Assembly: GCF_029201565.1 (NCBI RefSeq)
Contig: NZ_CP104002.1
Coordinates: 3,675,001-3,739,000 of the forward strand
Source of the DNA: Devosia sp. SD17-2
Lineage (GTDB): Bacteria > Pseudomonadota > Alphaproteobacteria > Rhizobiales > Devosiaceae
DNA length: 64,000 bases
Direction: 5' to 3'
Part shown: positions 1 to 8,635 of the stretch, piece after piece
Layout: each line of letters begins with the position of its first letter
Numbering within the stretch: the stretch's first letter is position 1
Notes under the pieces: model-generated
Seen by the model: the letters and a program-made list of their open reading frames with translations, nothing else
Told to the model about the DNA's origin: nothing
Database searches by the model: none
Program-made: the position numbers and the translations under genes

Positions 1-326
1 CTTTTCGCATGTCGCCCCCTGCGCTGGCCGGCGCGCTGCCAATCGCGCACCGCATTGAGCGTGATGCGATAGACCCAGGAGGAAAAGGCGCTGCGCCCAT
101 CGAAGCCGGAAATGGCCCCGCCAAGTTTTATGCAGACATCCTGGGCGATATCCTCGGCATCGTCGCGATTGCCGCACCAGCGCCAGGCGGTCCGATAGAT
201 GCGGTCGTAATGGGTTTCCAAAAGCTCGGCAAAAGCATCGGAGTCCCCGTTCTGCGCGCGCCGGACCAGCGCCTCGGCTAGTGCCGTTGCGGGATCGAGC
301 GGTGGTGCGGCAGTCAGTCCCATCAT
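1..326 (-). CDS. ECF-type RNA polymerase sigma factor, N-terminal part (runs off the window edge)
   Basis: The minus strand is open from ATG codons at 326 and 323 to the window edge, so the C-terminal part is missing. The translation carries sigma-70 region 2 features: a DAFAELLETHYDRIYRTAW-like helix, then WCGNRDDAEDIAQDV, then FSSWVYRITLNAVRDWQR. These are the core-binding and -10 recognition helices of extracytoplasmic-function sigma factors. Region 4 would lie outside the window. It is transcribed away from the small membrane gene at 477. The cognate anti-sigma factor and the signal it answers to cannot be seen. The first ATG pair has no strong ribosome site close by, so the exact start is uncertain. 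Confidence 0.85.
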   Translation of the reverse strand, partial: MMGLTAAPPLDPATALAEALVRRAQNGDSDAFAELLETHYDRIYRTAWRWCGNRDDAEDIAQDVCIKLGGAISGFDGRSAFSSWVYRITLNAVRDWQRAGQRRGRHAK

Positions 327-476
327 GGCAGCATGCACATCTGGCCTCTTTGGCTTAATTAGAGGCTAAGACGCCGGCGCCGGAAACTTCCTTTGGGTCG
401 GGGCCGAGATATTTTTGTGAAGCTGTGCACGGGGGCCTATAGAAGGCTGACGTCGACGCTGCGAAAGGCCAAGATC

Positions 477-665
477 ATGACAGACAAGCCAGAGAGCCCG
501 TTCAAACTCAATTCAACACGGATTATCATTCTGGCGCTGGGCGCGCTGGTGCTGCTGATCAGCATCTCGATGTTTTCGGGCGGGCTGGGGACGTATAATG
601 CGCTCAAGGAAGCCGCCAATGCGGCCAAAACGCCGAGTGCCGAGCAGGTGGAGCCGGCGCAGTAG
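477..665 (+). CDS. Small single-span membrane protein of unknown function (62 aa)
   Basis: I start this frame at ATG 477 because a GAAAGG ribosome site sits about nine bases upstream. The frame is open further upstream only from a TTG at 393. The product has a short polar N-terminus, one hydrophobic segment at about residues 15-33 (IIILALGALVLLISI), and a charged, Ala-rich tail ending in Gln. I do not recognise a family. It is divergent from the sigma factor gene at the window edge, so an accessory envelope protein is possible, but no function can be assigned. Confidence 0.5.
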   Translation: MTDKPESPFKLNSTRIIILALGALVLLISISMFSGGLGTYNALKEAANAAKTPSAEQVEPAQ

Positions 666-690
666 GTTTTTGTGTGTTTGAAGGGGATTA

Positions 691-1020
691 CCCCCACCTA
701 GCCTCCCCCTGGCAGGGGGAGGGACGCATCGGGGAGGCGGAAGCCCCTCATGACTTCACGACTATCTCAGAGTGATGGATTGGCGGCGGCGGGGCCTCGG
801 GCCTTAAGCAGCATTTCTTTTGCGGCGGGGTTCCCCTCACCCTGACCCTCTCCCCGGAGGGGCGAGGGGACGGTGAAGCTGAGGGTTTTGTGGGGCGGAA
901 GCGGCGGACACCCCCACCCCAACCCTCCCCACAAGGGGGAGGGAGCCTTCGGTGGCTCACCGGCATCGCGGCACACTGGATGGGCTCCTCCCCCCTATCA
1001 GGGGGAGGTCAGGTGGGGGT
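691..1020. repeat. Cluster of GC-rich palindromic intergenic repeats
   Basis: This gene-free stretch contains several imperfect inverted repeats built from the same unit: a CCCCCACC arm, a palindromic core such as CTCCCCCTGGCAGGGGGAG (702-720), and a GGTGGGGG arm. Further units occur at about 910-947 and 985-1020. Related copies lie at 31168-31281 and 39882-39928, and a half copy abuts the IS element near 42600. They resemble bacterial REP/mosaic intergenic repeats. They are not coding, although they generate spurious short frames on both strands. Confidence 0.75.
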
Positions 1021-1022
1021 TT

Positions 1023-2174
1023 TCAGGCCACCAGGGCCTGGGGCACTGCTTCAGCAATAAAGCCGCCGCCTAAAACTTCTGAGGTCTGGCTGTCGTCGGT
1101 GTAGAAGACGCAGGCCTGGCCGGGGGAGATGCCGTATTCGCCTGAGACGAGGGTGACGTAGACTTCCCCGTCCTGCATCTGGATGACGGCAGGCTGTGGG
1201 CCGCGGGTAGAGCGGACTTTGACTTCCACAGGGGCGCCATTGCCGGCGCTGGCTTCGGCGAGCGGGACGCTGCCCAGCCAGTTGACGTTGCGCAGGCGCA
1301 CCGTGTGGGTCTTTAGCGCTTCGCGCGGGCCGACGATGACACGGCCGGTGCGGTGATCGAGTTTGACCACATAGAGTGGTTCGCCCGCGGCGACGCCGAG
1401 ACCCTTGCGCTGGCCGATGGTGTAATTGACGATGCCGTCATGGGTGCCGAGCACACGACCGTCGAGATGGACGATTTCGCCGGTCGCCATGGCTTCGGGG
1501 TGCATCTTGCGGATGATGTCGGCATATTTGCCCTGCGGCACGAAGCAGATGTCCTGGCTGTCGTGCTTTTCGGCGATCTCGAGACCCATGTCGCGGGCCA
1601 ACTCACGCACTTCGGCCTTGCCCATGCCGCCCAGGGGGAAGCGCAGGAAATCGAGCTGTTCCTGGGTGGTGGCGAAGAGGAAATAGGTCTGATCCCGCTC
1701 GCTGTCGACGGGACGGAAGAGCTGGCGGCGGCCATCGTCGCCAAGGCGCGACTGGACGTAATGGCCCGTGGCCAAGACGTCGGCGCCGAGATCGCGCGCA
1801 ACCGTCATCAGGTCGACGAACTTCACGGACTGGTTGCAGGCAATGCAGGGAACCGGGGTTTCGCCCTGCTGATAGGCATTGGCGAAGGGTTCAATGACCG
1901 AGGCCTTGAAGCGCTCCTCATAGTCGAGAACGTAGTGGGGAATGCCCAGCTTGGCGGCGACGCGGCGGGCATCGTGGATGTCCTGACCGGCGCAGCAGGC
2001 ACCCTTGCGATGGGTGGCCTCGCCATGATCGTAAAGCTGGAGAGTGATGCCCACGACTTCATAGCCCTGGCGGGCGAGCAGGCCGGCAACGACGGAAGAG
2101 TCAACGCCCCCGGACATGGCGACAACAACGCGCGTGTCCTCTGGACGCTTGGCGATATCAAGCGAATTCAACAT
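1023..2174 (-). CDS. mnmA: tRNA-specific 2-thiouridylase MnmA
   Basis: MnmA uses ATP and a relayed sulfur to make 2-thiouridine at the wobble position (U34) of tRNA Lys, Glu and Gln. The 383-residue product has the expected length. It shows the PP-loop [14 protein letters not shown] near residue 20, the first catalytic cysteine in [12 protein letters not shown], the second in DSQDICFVP, and the [17 protein letters not shown] central domain before the beta-barrel C-terminus. ATG 2174 has an AGAGGA ribosome site just upstream. It stands alone on the minus strand, opposite the flagellar genes. Confidence 0.97.
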   Translation of the reverse strand: MLNSLDIAKRPEDTRVVVAMSGGVDSSVVAGLLARQGYEVVGITLQLYDHGEATHRKGACCAGQDIHDARRVAAKLGIPHYVLDYEERFKASVIEPFANAYQQGETPVPCIACNQSVKFVDLMTVARDLGADVLATGHYVQSRLGDDGRRQLFRPVDSERDQTYFLFATTQEQLDFLRFPLGGMGKAEVRELARDMGLEIAEKHDSQDICFVPQGKYADIIRKMHPEAMATGEIVHLDGRVLGTHDGIVNYTIGQRKGLGVAAGEPLYVVKLDHRTGRVIVGPREALKTHTVRLRNVNWLGSVPLAEASAGNGAPVEVKVRSTRGPQPAVIQMQDGEVYVTLVSGEYGISPGQACVFYTDDSQTSEVLGGGFIAEAVPQALVA

Positions 2175-2391
2175 GTTTGTCCTCTATCCGGTTGGGTTCA
2201 AGGGCCAGCGGATTGATGGGGAGTGCTCATACGCGTTTTGGCGGGAGGCTGCAACGGCGGACCCGGCAGGAATTGCCGGGAGTTGAGCGCTAATTGCCTG
2301 TAACGGATTGGAGCGCAACCGCGCTGACATTTGCAACACCTTGTTTCTCAATCAGAATTTTCTGGGATCGCGAGTTGGCAAGGGGATTGCA

Positions 2392-3810
2392 TTGCGTTTG
2401 CAGAATAGGACTATCGAGAGGCGCTCGGCTTTGGCATCACATCTGACACTTCTTTCCGCATTTGGTGCCGCGCCGGTAAAGCCTGTCGCTCCGGTTGCGA
2501 ACAAGGCAGATGCGCGGGACGACGCGTTTGCCCGGCTGGTCGAACCAGAAGCAAAGCCGGCAGACAACAAGCCTGCCGACACGGCCGCTGCACCGGCAAA
2601 GACTGCTGACCGGGATGCGCCGCCGCCCAAGAACGATGCTGTGTCAGGCGAGCCAGCGACCGTCGCCGAGGCTGTCCCGGGTGAAGCAGACGACGCTGCC
2701 GAAACGGAGACGCCGCTCTCCGAGGCTCTGCTCGAAGCGCTTGCCGCTGTCGTGTCCACCCTGGGTGGGCAGGCCGAAGGCAGCCCGCTCAAGGATATCG
2801 AGGACGCGCTGGGTGAACTGGCCGATGCCATGGGCATCGACATGGCCAGCCTCATCCAGCAGCTGCAGAAACTGGCCGAGGCCAATGGAGCCGTCGCCGG
2901 TGGCCAGGGTGACGCCGATGGCGAGCTGCTCGCCAAGCTGACCGACTTCCTGGCCAAGGCGCTCGGCACCGACGCCGAAACCCTCGACCCGGAAATCCAG
3001 GCGAACCTCAGCCGGCTCGTCGATGCGGCCAAGAAGTTTGCCCAGATGGTGCCGACCGAGCCAGAGCTGGCCGAGCCGACACTCAAGCTTTCCGAGCCGG
3101 TGCTGACCGGCAAGGCCGAGGATGGTGCTGCGACCGATGGCAAGTCCAAGGACGCGGTGTCTGACAAGGAACCGGGCCAGCGCGCTGCGCCCGAGGCCGC
3201 GCTGCGTGCCGAGCGTCCCGCCGGCGCAGATGCGGGGCGCCCTGCCCCCAATCCGGCGGCCAATGGCGCCGATGGAGCCGAGCTCAACCTCGTCCAGCAG
3301 AGCCCGACCGATGTGGCCAAGCTGCCGACGGACACCTCGGCCGCCGTGCCGCGCGTGGTTCAGGCCGGCTACCAGACCAGCCAGCAGCAGATCAATCTGC
3401 CGCAGATCGCCTTTGAAATGGCGCGGCAGGTGGACGGCGGCAATACGCGCTTCCAGATCCGCCTCGATCCGCCCGAACTGGGCCGCATCGACGTTAAGCT
3501 CGATATCGACGCCAATGGCCAGGTCAATGCCAGGCTGACGGTGGAAAAGGCCGAAACGCTCGATCTGATGCAGCGCGACCAGCGCGCGCTTGAACGGGCG
3601 CTGCAGCAGGCCGGGCTCGACGCCAGCAAGACCAATCTCGAATTCTCGCTCAAGCAGAACCCGTTTGCCGGCGACCAGAATGACCATCCCGAACGCGAGG
3701 GCGGCGTGGCCGACCAGGGCGAAGCGGGAACCGAAGACAGCGAGGCTCCGCCCGCCGTCACCCTTTATCGTGGGGCGCTGCAAGCCAGCGGCCTCAACAT
3801 TGTCGCCTAA
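2392..3810 (+). CDS. fliK: Flagellar hook-length control protein FliK
   Basis: FliK measures hook length during export and switches the flagellar secretion apparatus from hook to filament substrates. The N-terminal two thirds is low complexity, rich in Ala, Asp, Lys and Pro, as usual for the FliK ruler region. The C-terminal domain contains the family signature FQIRLDPPELGRIDVKLDID followed by ARLTVEKAETLDLMQRDQRALERALQQAG. I choose TTG 2392 because AAGGGG lies six bases upstream; the frame is also open from TTG 2308, which has no such site. It is followed by flgD after 12 bases, the usual hook-assembly pairing. Confidence 0.88.
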   Translation: MRLQNRTIERRSALASHLTLLSAFGAAPVKPVAPVANKADARDDAFARLVEPEAKPADNKPADTAAAPAKTADRDAPPPKNDAVSGEPATVAEAVPGEADDAAETETPLSEALLEALAAVVSTLGGQAEGSPLKDIEDALGELADAMGIDMASLIQQLQKLAEANGAVAGGQGDADGELLAKLTDFLAKALGTDAETLDPEIQANLSRLVDAAKKFAQMVPTEPELAEPTLKLSEPVLTGKAEDGAATDGKSKDAVSDKEPGQRAAPEAALRAERPAGADAGRPAPNPAANGADGAELNLVQQSPTDVAKLPTDTSAAVPRVVQAGYQTSQQQINLPQIAFEMARQVDGGNTRFQIRLDPPELGRIDVKLDIDANGQVNARLTVEKAETLDLMQRDQRALERALQQAGLDASKTNLEFSLKQNPFAGDQNDHPEREGGVADQGEAGTEDSEAPPAVTLYRGALQASGLNIVA

Positions 3811-3822
3811 GGAAGTACAATC

Positions 3823-4524
3823 ATGATCGACGGCGTTTCCGGTTCGAGCGGCGCAGGCAATGGGGCTCTCTCCGGCTCGCGCACCACGATTGCCCAGAAT
3901 TTCGACACCTTCCTGCAGATCCTGACCACGCAGCTGAAGAACCAGAACCCGCTGGACCCGCTGGATACCAACCAGTTCACCCAGCAGCTGGTGCAGTTCA
4001 CCGGGGTCGAGCAGCAGCTCAAGACCAATGAGTTTCTCGAGAGCCTGCTCACGACCACCCAGAATACGCAGCGGTCCGACGCGGTGTCCTATATCGGCAA
4101 GCAGGTGACGGTGTCGGGCTCGACCACCCAGCTCAAGGGCAGCCACGCGCTCTGGGCCTATAATGCCGACGCCAATGTGGCCAACGCCAATATCACCATC
4201 AAGAACGCCACGGGTGACATCGTCTACTCCCAGACCGGCTCGCTGGGGATCGGGGAAGGCACCTTTGCCTGGGATGGCATCGGTTCGGACGGCACGCCCT
4301 ATCCGGACGGGCTCTATACCATCCGCATTGACGGCACCAATCTGTCAGGCAAGACCGTCAATGTCTCCACCTCCTCGGTGGGCACGGTCACGGCCGTGGA
4401 CTTCTCGGGTCGCGAGACCATGGTTACTGTCGGCGCCAGCAAGGTGCCGCTGCGCGACATTTCGGAAGTGCGCGCTGCCGAGCCGGCCAAGCCGGTCGCG
4501 GATGAAGAACCGGCCGCTTCCTGA
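3823..4524 (+). CDS. flgD: Flagellar hook assembly scaffold FlgD
   Basis: FlgD caps the growing hook and is needed for polymerisation of the hook protein FlgE. The N-terminal FlgD motif is clear (FDTFLQILTTQLKNQNPLDP, then NQFTQQLVQFTGVEQQLKTNEF, about residues 28-65). It is followed by a Tudor/Fn3-like beta domain (SLGIGEGTFAWDGIGSDG, YTIRIDG). The 233-residue length is normal. It sits 12 bases after fliK and likely shares its transcript. An inverted repeat just after the stop may end the message before sciP. Confidence 0.95.
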   Translation: MIDGVSGSSGAGNGALSGSRTTIAQNFDTFLQILTTQLKNQNPLDPLDTNQFTQQLVQFTGVEQQLKTNEFLESLLTTTQNTQRSDAVSYIGKQVTVSGSTTQLKGSHALWAYNADANVANANITIKNATGDIVYSQTGSLGIGEGTFAWDGIGSDGTPYPDGLYTIRIDGTNLSGKTVNVSTSSVGTVTAVDFSGRETMVTVGASKVPLRDISEVRAAEPAKPVADEEPAAS

Positions 4525-4531
4525 GGCGAGA

Positions 4532-4575
4532 CGCGGCGCCAGCCAGCGAAACTGGCAGTCAGCGCCGCGCAAATT
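4532..4575 (+). terminator. Possible terminator after flgD
   Basis: An eight-base perfect stem, CGCGGCGC (4532-4539) with GCGCCGCG (4562-4569), encloses a smaller CCAG/CTGG hairpin. Only a weak AAATTT tail follows, so intrinsic termination is not certain. Its place, eight bases after the flgD stop and before the sciP promoter region, fits a transcript end. Confidence 0.45.
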
Positions 4576-4728
4576 TGAGGGCCATCGGGTGTTTGACGCC
4601 CGAGGCCCCCGGGGTCAGGCGGGCGGGACCGCTGCGCCCCATCAGGGGCGTTCAGCCCCAGAACGGGTCCGAATCCCGGTCAATTGACTGAAATTTCATA
4701 GCATTCTTAACCTGTTGTAAGTTTCCCC

Positions 4729-4743
4729 TTAGGGGTCTCTTAA
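4729..4743 (+). promoter_or_regulatory. CtrA-box candidate upstream of sciP
   Basis: TTAG, seven bases, then TTAA gives a one-mismatch match to the CtrA consensus TTAA-N7-TTAA, about 52 bases before the sciP start codon. A second, weaker TTAA (4708-4711) precedes it. In Caulobacter, sciP is transcribed under CtrA control, which fits this site. The call is a visual match only. Confidence 0.5.
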
Positions 4744-4794
4744 GGCCGATACCCTATTCTCCTCACCATATGGTCAGGTTGAGTAGAGAGTAAA

Positions 4795-5073
4795 ATGACC
4801 GTACAAATGCGTCCTCGCGTAAAGTACGTTATCGGACCGGACGGCAGCCCGCTCACTATTGCGGACCTGCCTCCTCCCAATACACGCCGCTGGGTGATCC
4901 GTCGCAAGGCCGAAGTCGTGGCCGCCGTGCGTGGTGGATTGCTGAGCTTGGAAGAAGCTTGTGCTCGCTATGCTTTGAGCGTCGATGAGTTTCTGAACTG
5001 GCAGGCGGCAATCGACAAGCATGGACTGGCTGGTCTTCGGACCACCTGGATCCAGCACTATCGCGAAGGCTGA
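4795..5073 (+). CDS. sciP: CtrA inhibitor SciP (DUF1153 family)
   Basis: SciP is a small helix-turn-helix protein that binds CtrA at promoters and blocks recruitment of RNA polymerase, so CtrA-dependent genes fall silent in G1. The 92-residue product matches the family along its length, with the core RVKYVIGPDGSPLTIADLPP, RRWVIRRKAEVVAAVRGGLL, and the helical SLEEACARYALSVDEFLNWQ. It has its own probable promoter, a CtrA-box candidate upstream and a strong terminator behind it. Its position next to flagellar genes matches the Caulobacter arrangement. Identification is by recalled family sequence, not by alignment. Confidence 0.95.
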   Translation: MTVQMRPRVKYVIGPDGSPLTIADLPPPNTRRWVIRRKAEVVAAVRGGLLSLEEACARYALSVDEFLNWQAAIDKHGLAGLRTTWIQHYREG

Positions 5074-5096
5074 TAGTGTAGCCATATTCTGGCAGG

Positions 5097-5127
5097 CCCC
5101 CGCGGACACAAGTCCTGCGGGGGTTTT
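5097..5127 (+). terminator. Intrinsic terminator after sciP
   Basis: CCCCCGCGGA (5097-5106) pairs with TCCTGCGGGGG (5113-5123), with one bulged base, and is followed by TTTT. This is a strong rho-independent hairpin 24 bases past the sciP stop. Confidence 0.88.
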
Positions 5128-5142
5128 GCGTTTGTCGCGCTG

Positions 5143-5762
5143 TCAGGGCGTTTGCAAGCCGAGCGCATTGGCGCTCGCAGGGCGCGCGCGCAGGCGATCG
5201 TAGTAGGCCTTCACCGCAGGCAGGTCCGGCTTTTCGAACGGCGTGCCGAACCAGCGATGGATGGAAAGGCCCAGCGCGATATCGGCTACTGTGAAGTCCG
5301 GGCCGGCAATAAAGGCGCGGCCGTCGGCGAGCGCGTTTTCAAGCAGTTTCATTCTCGATGACCAGCGCCCGGTTGAGCGGGCGATCTCTGCCGGGTCGTC
5401 ATATCTCGGGGTCCGGCGCATCAGCGCATTGACCGCATAGCCCCATGTCGGATTGAGCTCTGAGGCCTGCCAGCCCAGCCATTGAAGAGCGTGGCAAGGT
5501 CCTGGCGGGGCGTGGGCAGAAGTTTTCCGCGCGTCTGGGCCAGGTAGACGAGAATGGCATTGCTCTCCCACATCGTTGTGCCGTCGGCATCGACAAGCAC
5601 TGGCACCTGAGCGTTGGGATTGAGCGCCAGGAACTCCGGGACATTGGGATCGCGCAGCGGCAGACCCCAGTCCTGCCGCTCATAGGGTTCCCCCAGTTCA
5701 TCGAGCGCCCAGAGCACTTTCCGGACATTTATCGACGTCAGCCGGCCAAGCACCTCGATCAC
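5143..5762 (-). pseudogene. Glutathione S-transferase family protein, frameshifted
   Basis: Two overlapping minus-strand frames together make one GST. The upstream frame starts at GTG 5762 behind a GGGGGA ribosome site. It gives the thioredoxin-like N-domain (LGRLTSINVRKVLWALDELG, NPNAQVPVLVDADGTTMWES with the conserved ES). The downstream frame, ending at 5143, gives the helical C-domain (WQASELNPTWGYAVNALMRR, FIAGPDFTVADIALGLSIHR). Reading must change frame within about 5470-5485, at the GW-x-GWQAS junction. Both halves are well conserved, so this is either a recent one-base change or a sequencing error. Related alphaproteobacterial GSTs are about 200 residues, which matches the joined length. 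Confidence 0.8.
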
Positions 5763-5825
5763 AACGCATTCTCCCCCTGTACAACTGGGCAATAATTGCC
5801 GCGCATCCCGCTTTGGGACCGGAGG

Positions 5826-5840
5826 TTAATACATTGTTTA
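5826..5840 (+). promoter_or_regulatory. CtrA-box candidate upstream of fliF
   Basis: TTAA, seven bases, then TTTA, flanked by GG and CC, is a one-mismatch match to TTAA-N7-TTAA. In Caulobacter the fliF operon is a class II flagellar operon activated directly by CtrA. The box lies only about ten bases before the GTG at 5848, so transcription should begin downstream of that codon. This favours the later fliF start at 5917. Confidence 0.55.
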
Positions 5841-5916
5841 CCATCTGGTGGGTAATTTTTGCCCAGCGGTCGACGGGGGCTCCGACGGTCGCGCTGGTCC
5901 GAACTTGAGTGGCAGC

Positions 5917-7551
5917 GTGGAAAGTCTTACCAATCTAATCAATCGCATCGGCTTGCCGCGTCTGGCAGCCATGGGCACAGTCGCTGTGCTTATCCTTGGC
6001 TTCTTCGGCTTTCTGGTGCTTCGCGCCCAGACACCGAACCTGGCACCGCTCTATAGCGGGTTGAGCCTTGAAGACTCCTCGGCCATCGTCACCGAACTGC
6101 AGACGCTCAACATTCCGTTCGAGCTGCGCGGCGAAGGCGACACCATCCTCGTCCCCCGTGACCAGATCACCACCCTGCGCATGAACCTGGCCGGCGAAGG
6201 CCTGCCCAGTCGCGGCCAGGTTGGCTATGAGATCTTCGACCAGCAGTCGACGCTGGGCGCCACCAGCTTCGTCCAGAACATCAACAATGTTCGAGCCCTC
6301 GAAGGCGAACTGGCGCGCACCATTTCCTCGCTGGCCCGGATCAAGAGTGCCCGCGTGCACCTCGTCCTGCCCGAGCGCGAACTGTTCCGCCGCGAACGCA
6401 AGGATCCATCGGCGTCGATCGTCCTGTCGGTGCGCGGTGCGCTTTCGACCGGCGAAATCCGCGCCATCCAGCACATGGTGGCGTCGGCCATCCAAGGTCT
6501 CAACCCGCAGCGCGTGTCGATCGTCGACGACGCCGGCAATCTTCTCGCCTCGGGCGCCGAGGACTCCGGGCTTGGAGCCCTCTCCGGCCAGGCCGAAGAG
6601 CGCACGCTTGGTTTTGAGAACCGCCTGCGGACCCGCGTTGAAGACATGCTGGCCAATGTGGTCGGCGCAGGCCGGGCGCGCGTCGAAGTCAGCGCAGAGC
6701 TCGACTTCAACCGCTCGACCGTGACGGCTGAAACCTTCGATCCGGACGGCCAGGTTGTCCGCTCGACCCAGATCCGTGAAGCGGCCAATGAATCGGCCAA
6801 TGCCTCGGGTCAGGTCTCGGTCGCCACCGAGCTGCCGGGTGCGTCCGACAATGCCGGCGACGGCCAGGGCGAGCGCGGCAATTCGGCCGAAGAAGTCATC
6901 AACTACGAGATTTCCAAGAAGACCGAGACCGCCGTTACCGAAGCGGGTTCGCTCAAGCGCCTGTCGGTTGCCGTGGTGGTCGATGGTGCCTATGCCGACG
7001 ATGGCGCGGGCAACATCACCTATTCGCCGCGCAGCGCCGACGAGTTGGCCCAGATCCTGACCCTGGTGCGCTCGGCAGTGGGCTATTCGGCCGACCGTGG
7101 CGACAGCGTGGAAGTGGTGAACATGCAGTTCGCCGAACGTCCCGAGCTGGCGACGCCGGGTACCGATGCCAATGCAGGCCTGCTCGACTTCACCCGCGAC
7201 GATCTGATGAACGGCGCCGAGATGGCCGTGACCCTCCTGATCGCGCTGGCCCTGATGTTCTTCGTGCTGCGTCCGCTGCTCAAGAAGGTCATGAGCCCGG
7301 AACCCGGGCCCCTGGCCCTGCCGGCCGCTGTCGAGCTGGGTCAGAACGGCACGCTTGACGCCGACGGCCAAGTGATCCCGGTCGACGAACAGCTTGCCCA
7401 CAGCGCACCGGCATCGATCGACTGGGTGTCCGACGCCAAGGCCGTGGGTGACCAGCAGATGCAGGCCCTCAAGTCAGTCGGTGAACTGATCGATGAAAAC
7501 CCCAAGCAGGCTGCGCTGGTCGTGCGCAACTGGCTCAACAACGCGGCGTAA
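5917..7551 (+). CDS. fliF: Flagellar MS-ring protein FliF
   Basis: FliF forms the MS ring in the inner membrane, the first built part of the basal body and the seat of the switch and export apparatus. An N-terminal membrane span (about residues 18-40) precedes the ring-building motifs. These include LYSGLSLEDSSAIVTELQ, GYEIFDQQSTLGATSFVQNI and RALEGELARTISSLARIKSARVHLVLPE. A second span (AVTLLIALALMFFVLRPLL) lies near the C-terminus, before the FliG-binding tail. The frame is open from GTG 5848. I prefer GTG 5917 (544 aa) because a GAG ribosome site precedes it and a CtrA box overlaps the region just before 5848. TTG 5905 is a third option. It is first in the fliF-G-H-N-flbD-flhA run. Confidence 0.95.
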   Translation: MESLTNLINRIGLPRLAAMGTVAVLILGFFGFLVLRAQTPNLAPLYSGLSLEDSSAIVTELQTLNIPFELRGEGDTILVPRDQITTLRMNLAGEGLPSRGQVGYEIFDQQSTLGATSFVQNINNVRALEGELARTISSLARIKSARVHLVLPERELFRRERKDPSASIVLSVRGALSTGEIRAIQHMVASAIQGLNPQRVSIVDDAGNLLASGAEDSGLGALSGQAEERTLGFENRLRTRVEDMLANVVGAGRARVEVSAELDFNRSTVTAETFDPDGQVVRSTQIREAANESANASGQVSVATELPGASDNAGDGQGERGNSAEEVINYEISKKTETAVTEAGSLKRLSVAVVVDGAYADDGAGNITYSPRSADELAQILTLVRSAVGYSADRGDSVEVVNMQFAERPELATPGTDANAGLLDFTRDDLMNGAEMAVTLLIALALMFFVLRPLLKKVMSPEPGPLALPAAVELGQNGTLDADGQVIPVDEQLAHSAPASIDWVSDAKAVGDQQMQALKSVGELIDENPKQAALVVRNWLNNAA

Positions 7552-7557
7552 TTGATC

Positions 7558-8631
7558 ATGGCACTGGTATCCCAATCCGCTCCCGAGAGCGCCGGAATGA
7601 CGCCGCAGCTGAAGATCGGCGGCAATGCCGAACAGCGCACCCTGCAGGGCGACGAAAAGGCCGCGGCACTGATGCTGGCGCTTGGCCCAGACCACGGCAA
7701 GCCGATCTTCGACGAAATGGACGAGCACGAAATCAAGGCGCTGTCGCGCGCCATGGTCAAGCTCGGCCCGATCACCCCGCGGATGCTGGACGAGCTGATG
7801 AGCGAGTTCGTCTCCTCCATCGCCTCGAACGGCGCGCTGCTGGGTAATTCGGACTCCACCGAACGGCTGCTGCTGAGCTTCCTGCCGCAGGATCGCGTCG
7901 ACGCCATCATGGAAGAGATCCGTGGGCCGGCCGGCCGCAACATGTGGGAAAAGCTCTCCAATGTGCAGGCCGATATCCTGGCCGCCTATCTCAAGAACGA
8001 ATATCCGCAGACCGTTGCGGTGATCCTGTCCAAGATTTCGCCCGACCATGCCTCCGAAGTCCTCGCCGTGCTGCCTGAGGAGCTGGCCATGGATGTGGTG
8101 CAGCGCATGCTGGGCCTCGACCCGGTGCAGAAGGATATTCTCGAAAAGATCGAGATGACCCTGCGGACCGAGTTCATGTCGACGCTCAACCACGCCAAGC
8201 GCCAGGACAGCCACGAGCAGATGGCGGAGATCTTCAACGCCTTCGATCGCCAGACCGAAGCGCGCTTCCTCACCAATCTGGAAGTGCAGAACCGGGAAGA
8301 CGCCGAGCGGATCAAGTCGCTCATGTTCACCTTCGAGGATCTGGTGCGGCTCGACATGTCGGCGGTCCAGACCCTGGTCTCGCGCGTCGACAAGCGCGAA
8401 CTGGCTCTCTGCCTCAAGGGGGCGAGCGACAACATCAAGGATTATTTCTACAAGAACATGTCTGCCCGCGCCGCCAAGATGCTGCAGGACGACATGGCCG
8501 GCATGGGTCCGGTGCGCCTGAAGGACGTCGACGAGGCCCAGAGCCGCATGGTTGCCACCGCCAAGGATCTGGCAGCCAAGGGCGACATCGTCATCGTCAA
8601 GTCCAAGTCCGACGACCAGATGGTTGCCTGA
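7558..8631 (+). CDS. fliG: Flagellar motor switch protein FliG
   Basis: FliG is the rotor protein that links the MS ring to the C ring and meets the stator MotA. The 357-residue product shows the N-domain (EKAAALMLALGPDHGKPIF), the middle ARM domain (YPQTVAVILSKISPDHASEVL) and the C-terminal motor domain (MFTFEDLVRLDMSAVQTLVS, then LALCLKGASDNIKDYFYKNM). The charged face that contacts the stator is present. ATG 7558 lies six bases after fliF; an in-frame TTG at 7552 is possible. The gene is followed by fliH after four bases. Confidence 0.97.
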   Translation: MALVSQSAPESAGMTPQLKIGGNAEQRTLQGDEKAAALMLALGPDHGKPIFDEMDEHEIKALSRAMVKLGPITPRMLDELMSEFVSSIASNGALLGNSDSTERLLLSFLPQDRVDAIMEEIRGPAGRNMWEKLSNVQADILAAYLKNEYPQTVAVILSKISPDHASEVLAVLPEELAMDVVQRMLGLDPVQKDILEKIEMTLRTEFMSTLNHAKRQDSHEQMAEIFNAFDRQTEARFLTNLEVQNREDAERIKSLMFTFEDLVRLDMSAVQTLVSRVDKRELALCLKGASDNIKDYFYKNMSARAAKMLQDDMAGMGPVRLKDVDEAQSRMVATAKDLAAKGDIVIVKSKSDDQMVA

Positions 8632-8635
8632 CGCC

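Noticed and set aside
691..1020. A CRISPR array, suggested by repeated GC-rich units
   Set aside because: Units are palindromic, irregularly spaced and lack unique spacers of constant length; no cas genes are near.
748..1073. Several short open frames on both strands before mnmA
   Set aside because: They are made by GC-rich palindromic repeats and encode Pro/Arg-rich nonsense peptides.
2644..4146. A 500-residue open frame on the minus strand opposite fliK and flgD
   Set aside because: It is the antisense shadow of two well-supported flagellar genes; codon-position bias follows the plus strand and the translation resembles no protein.
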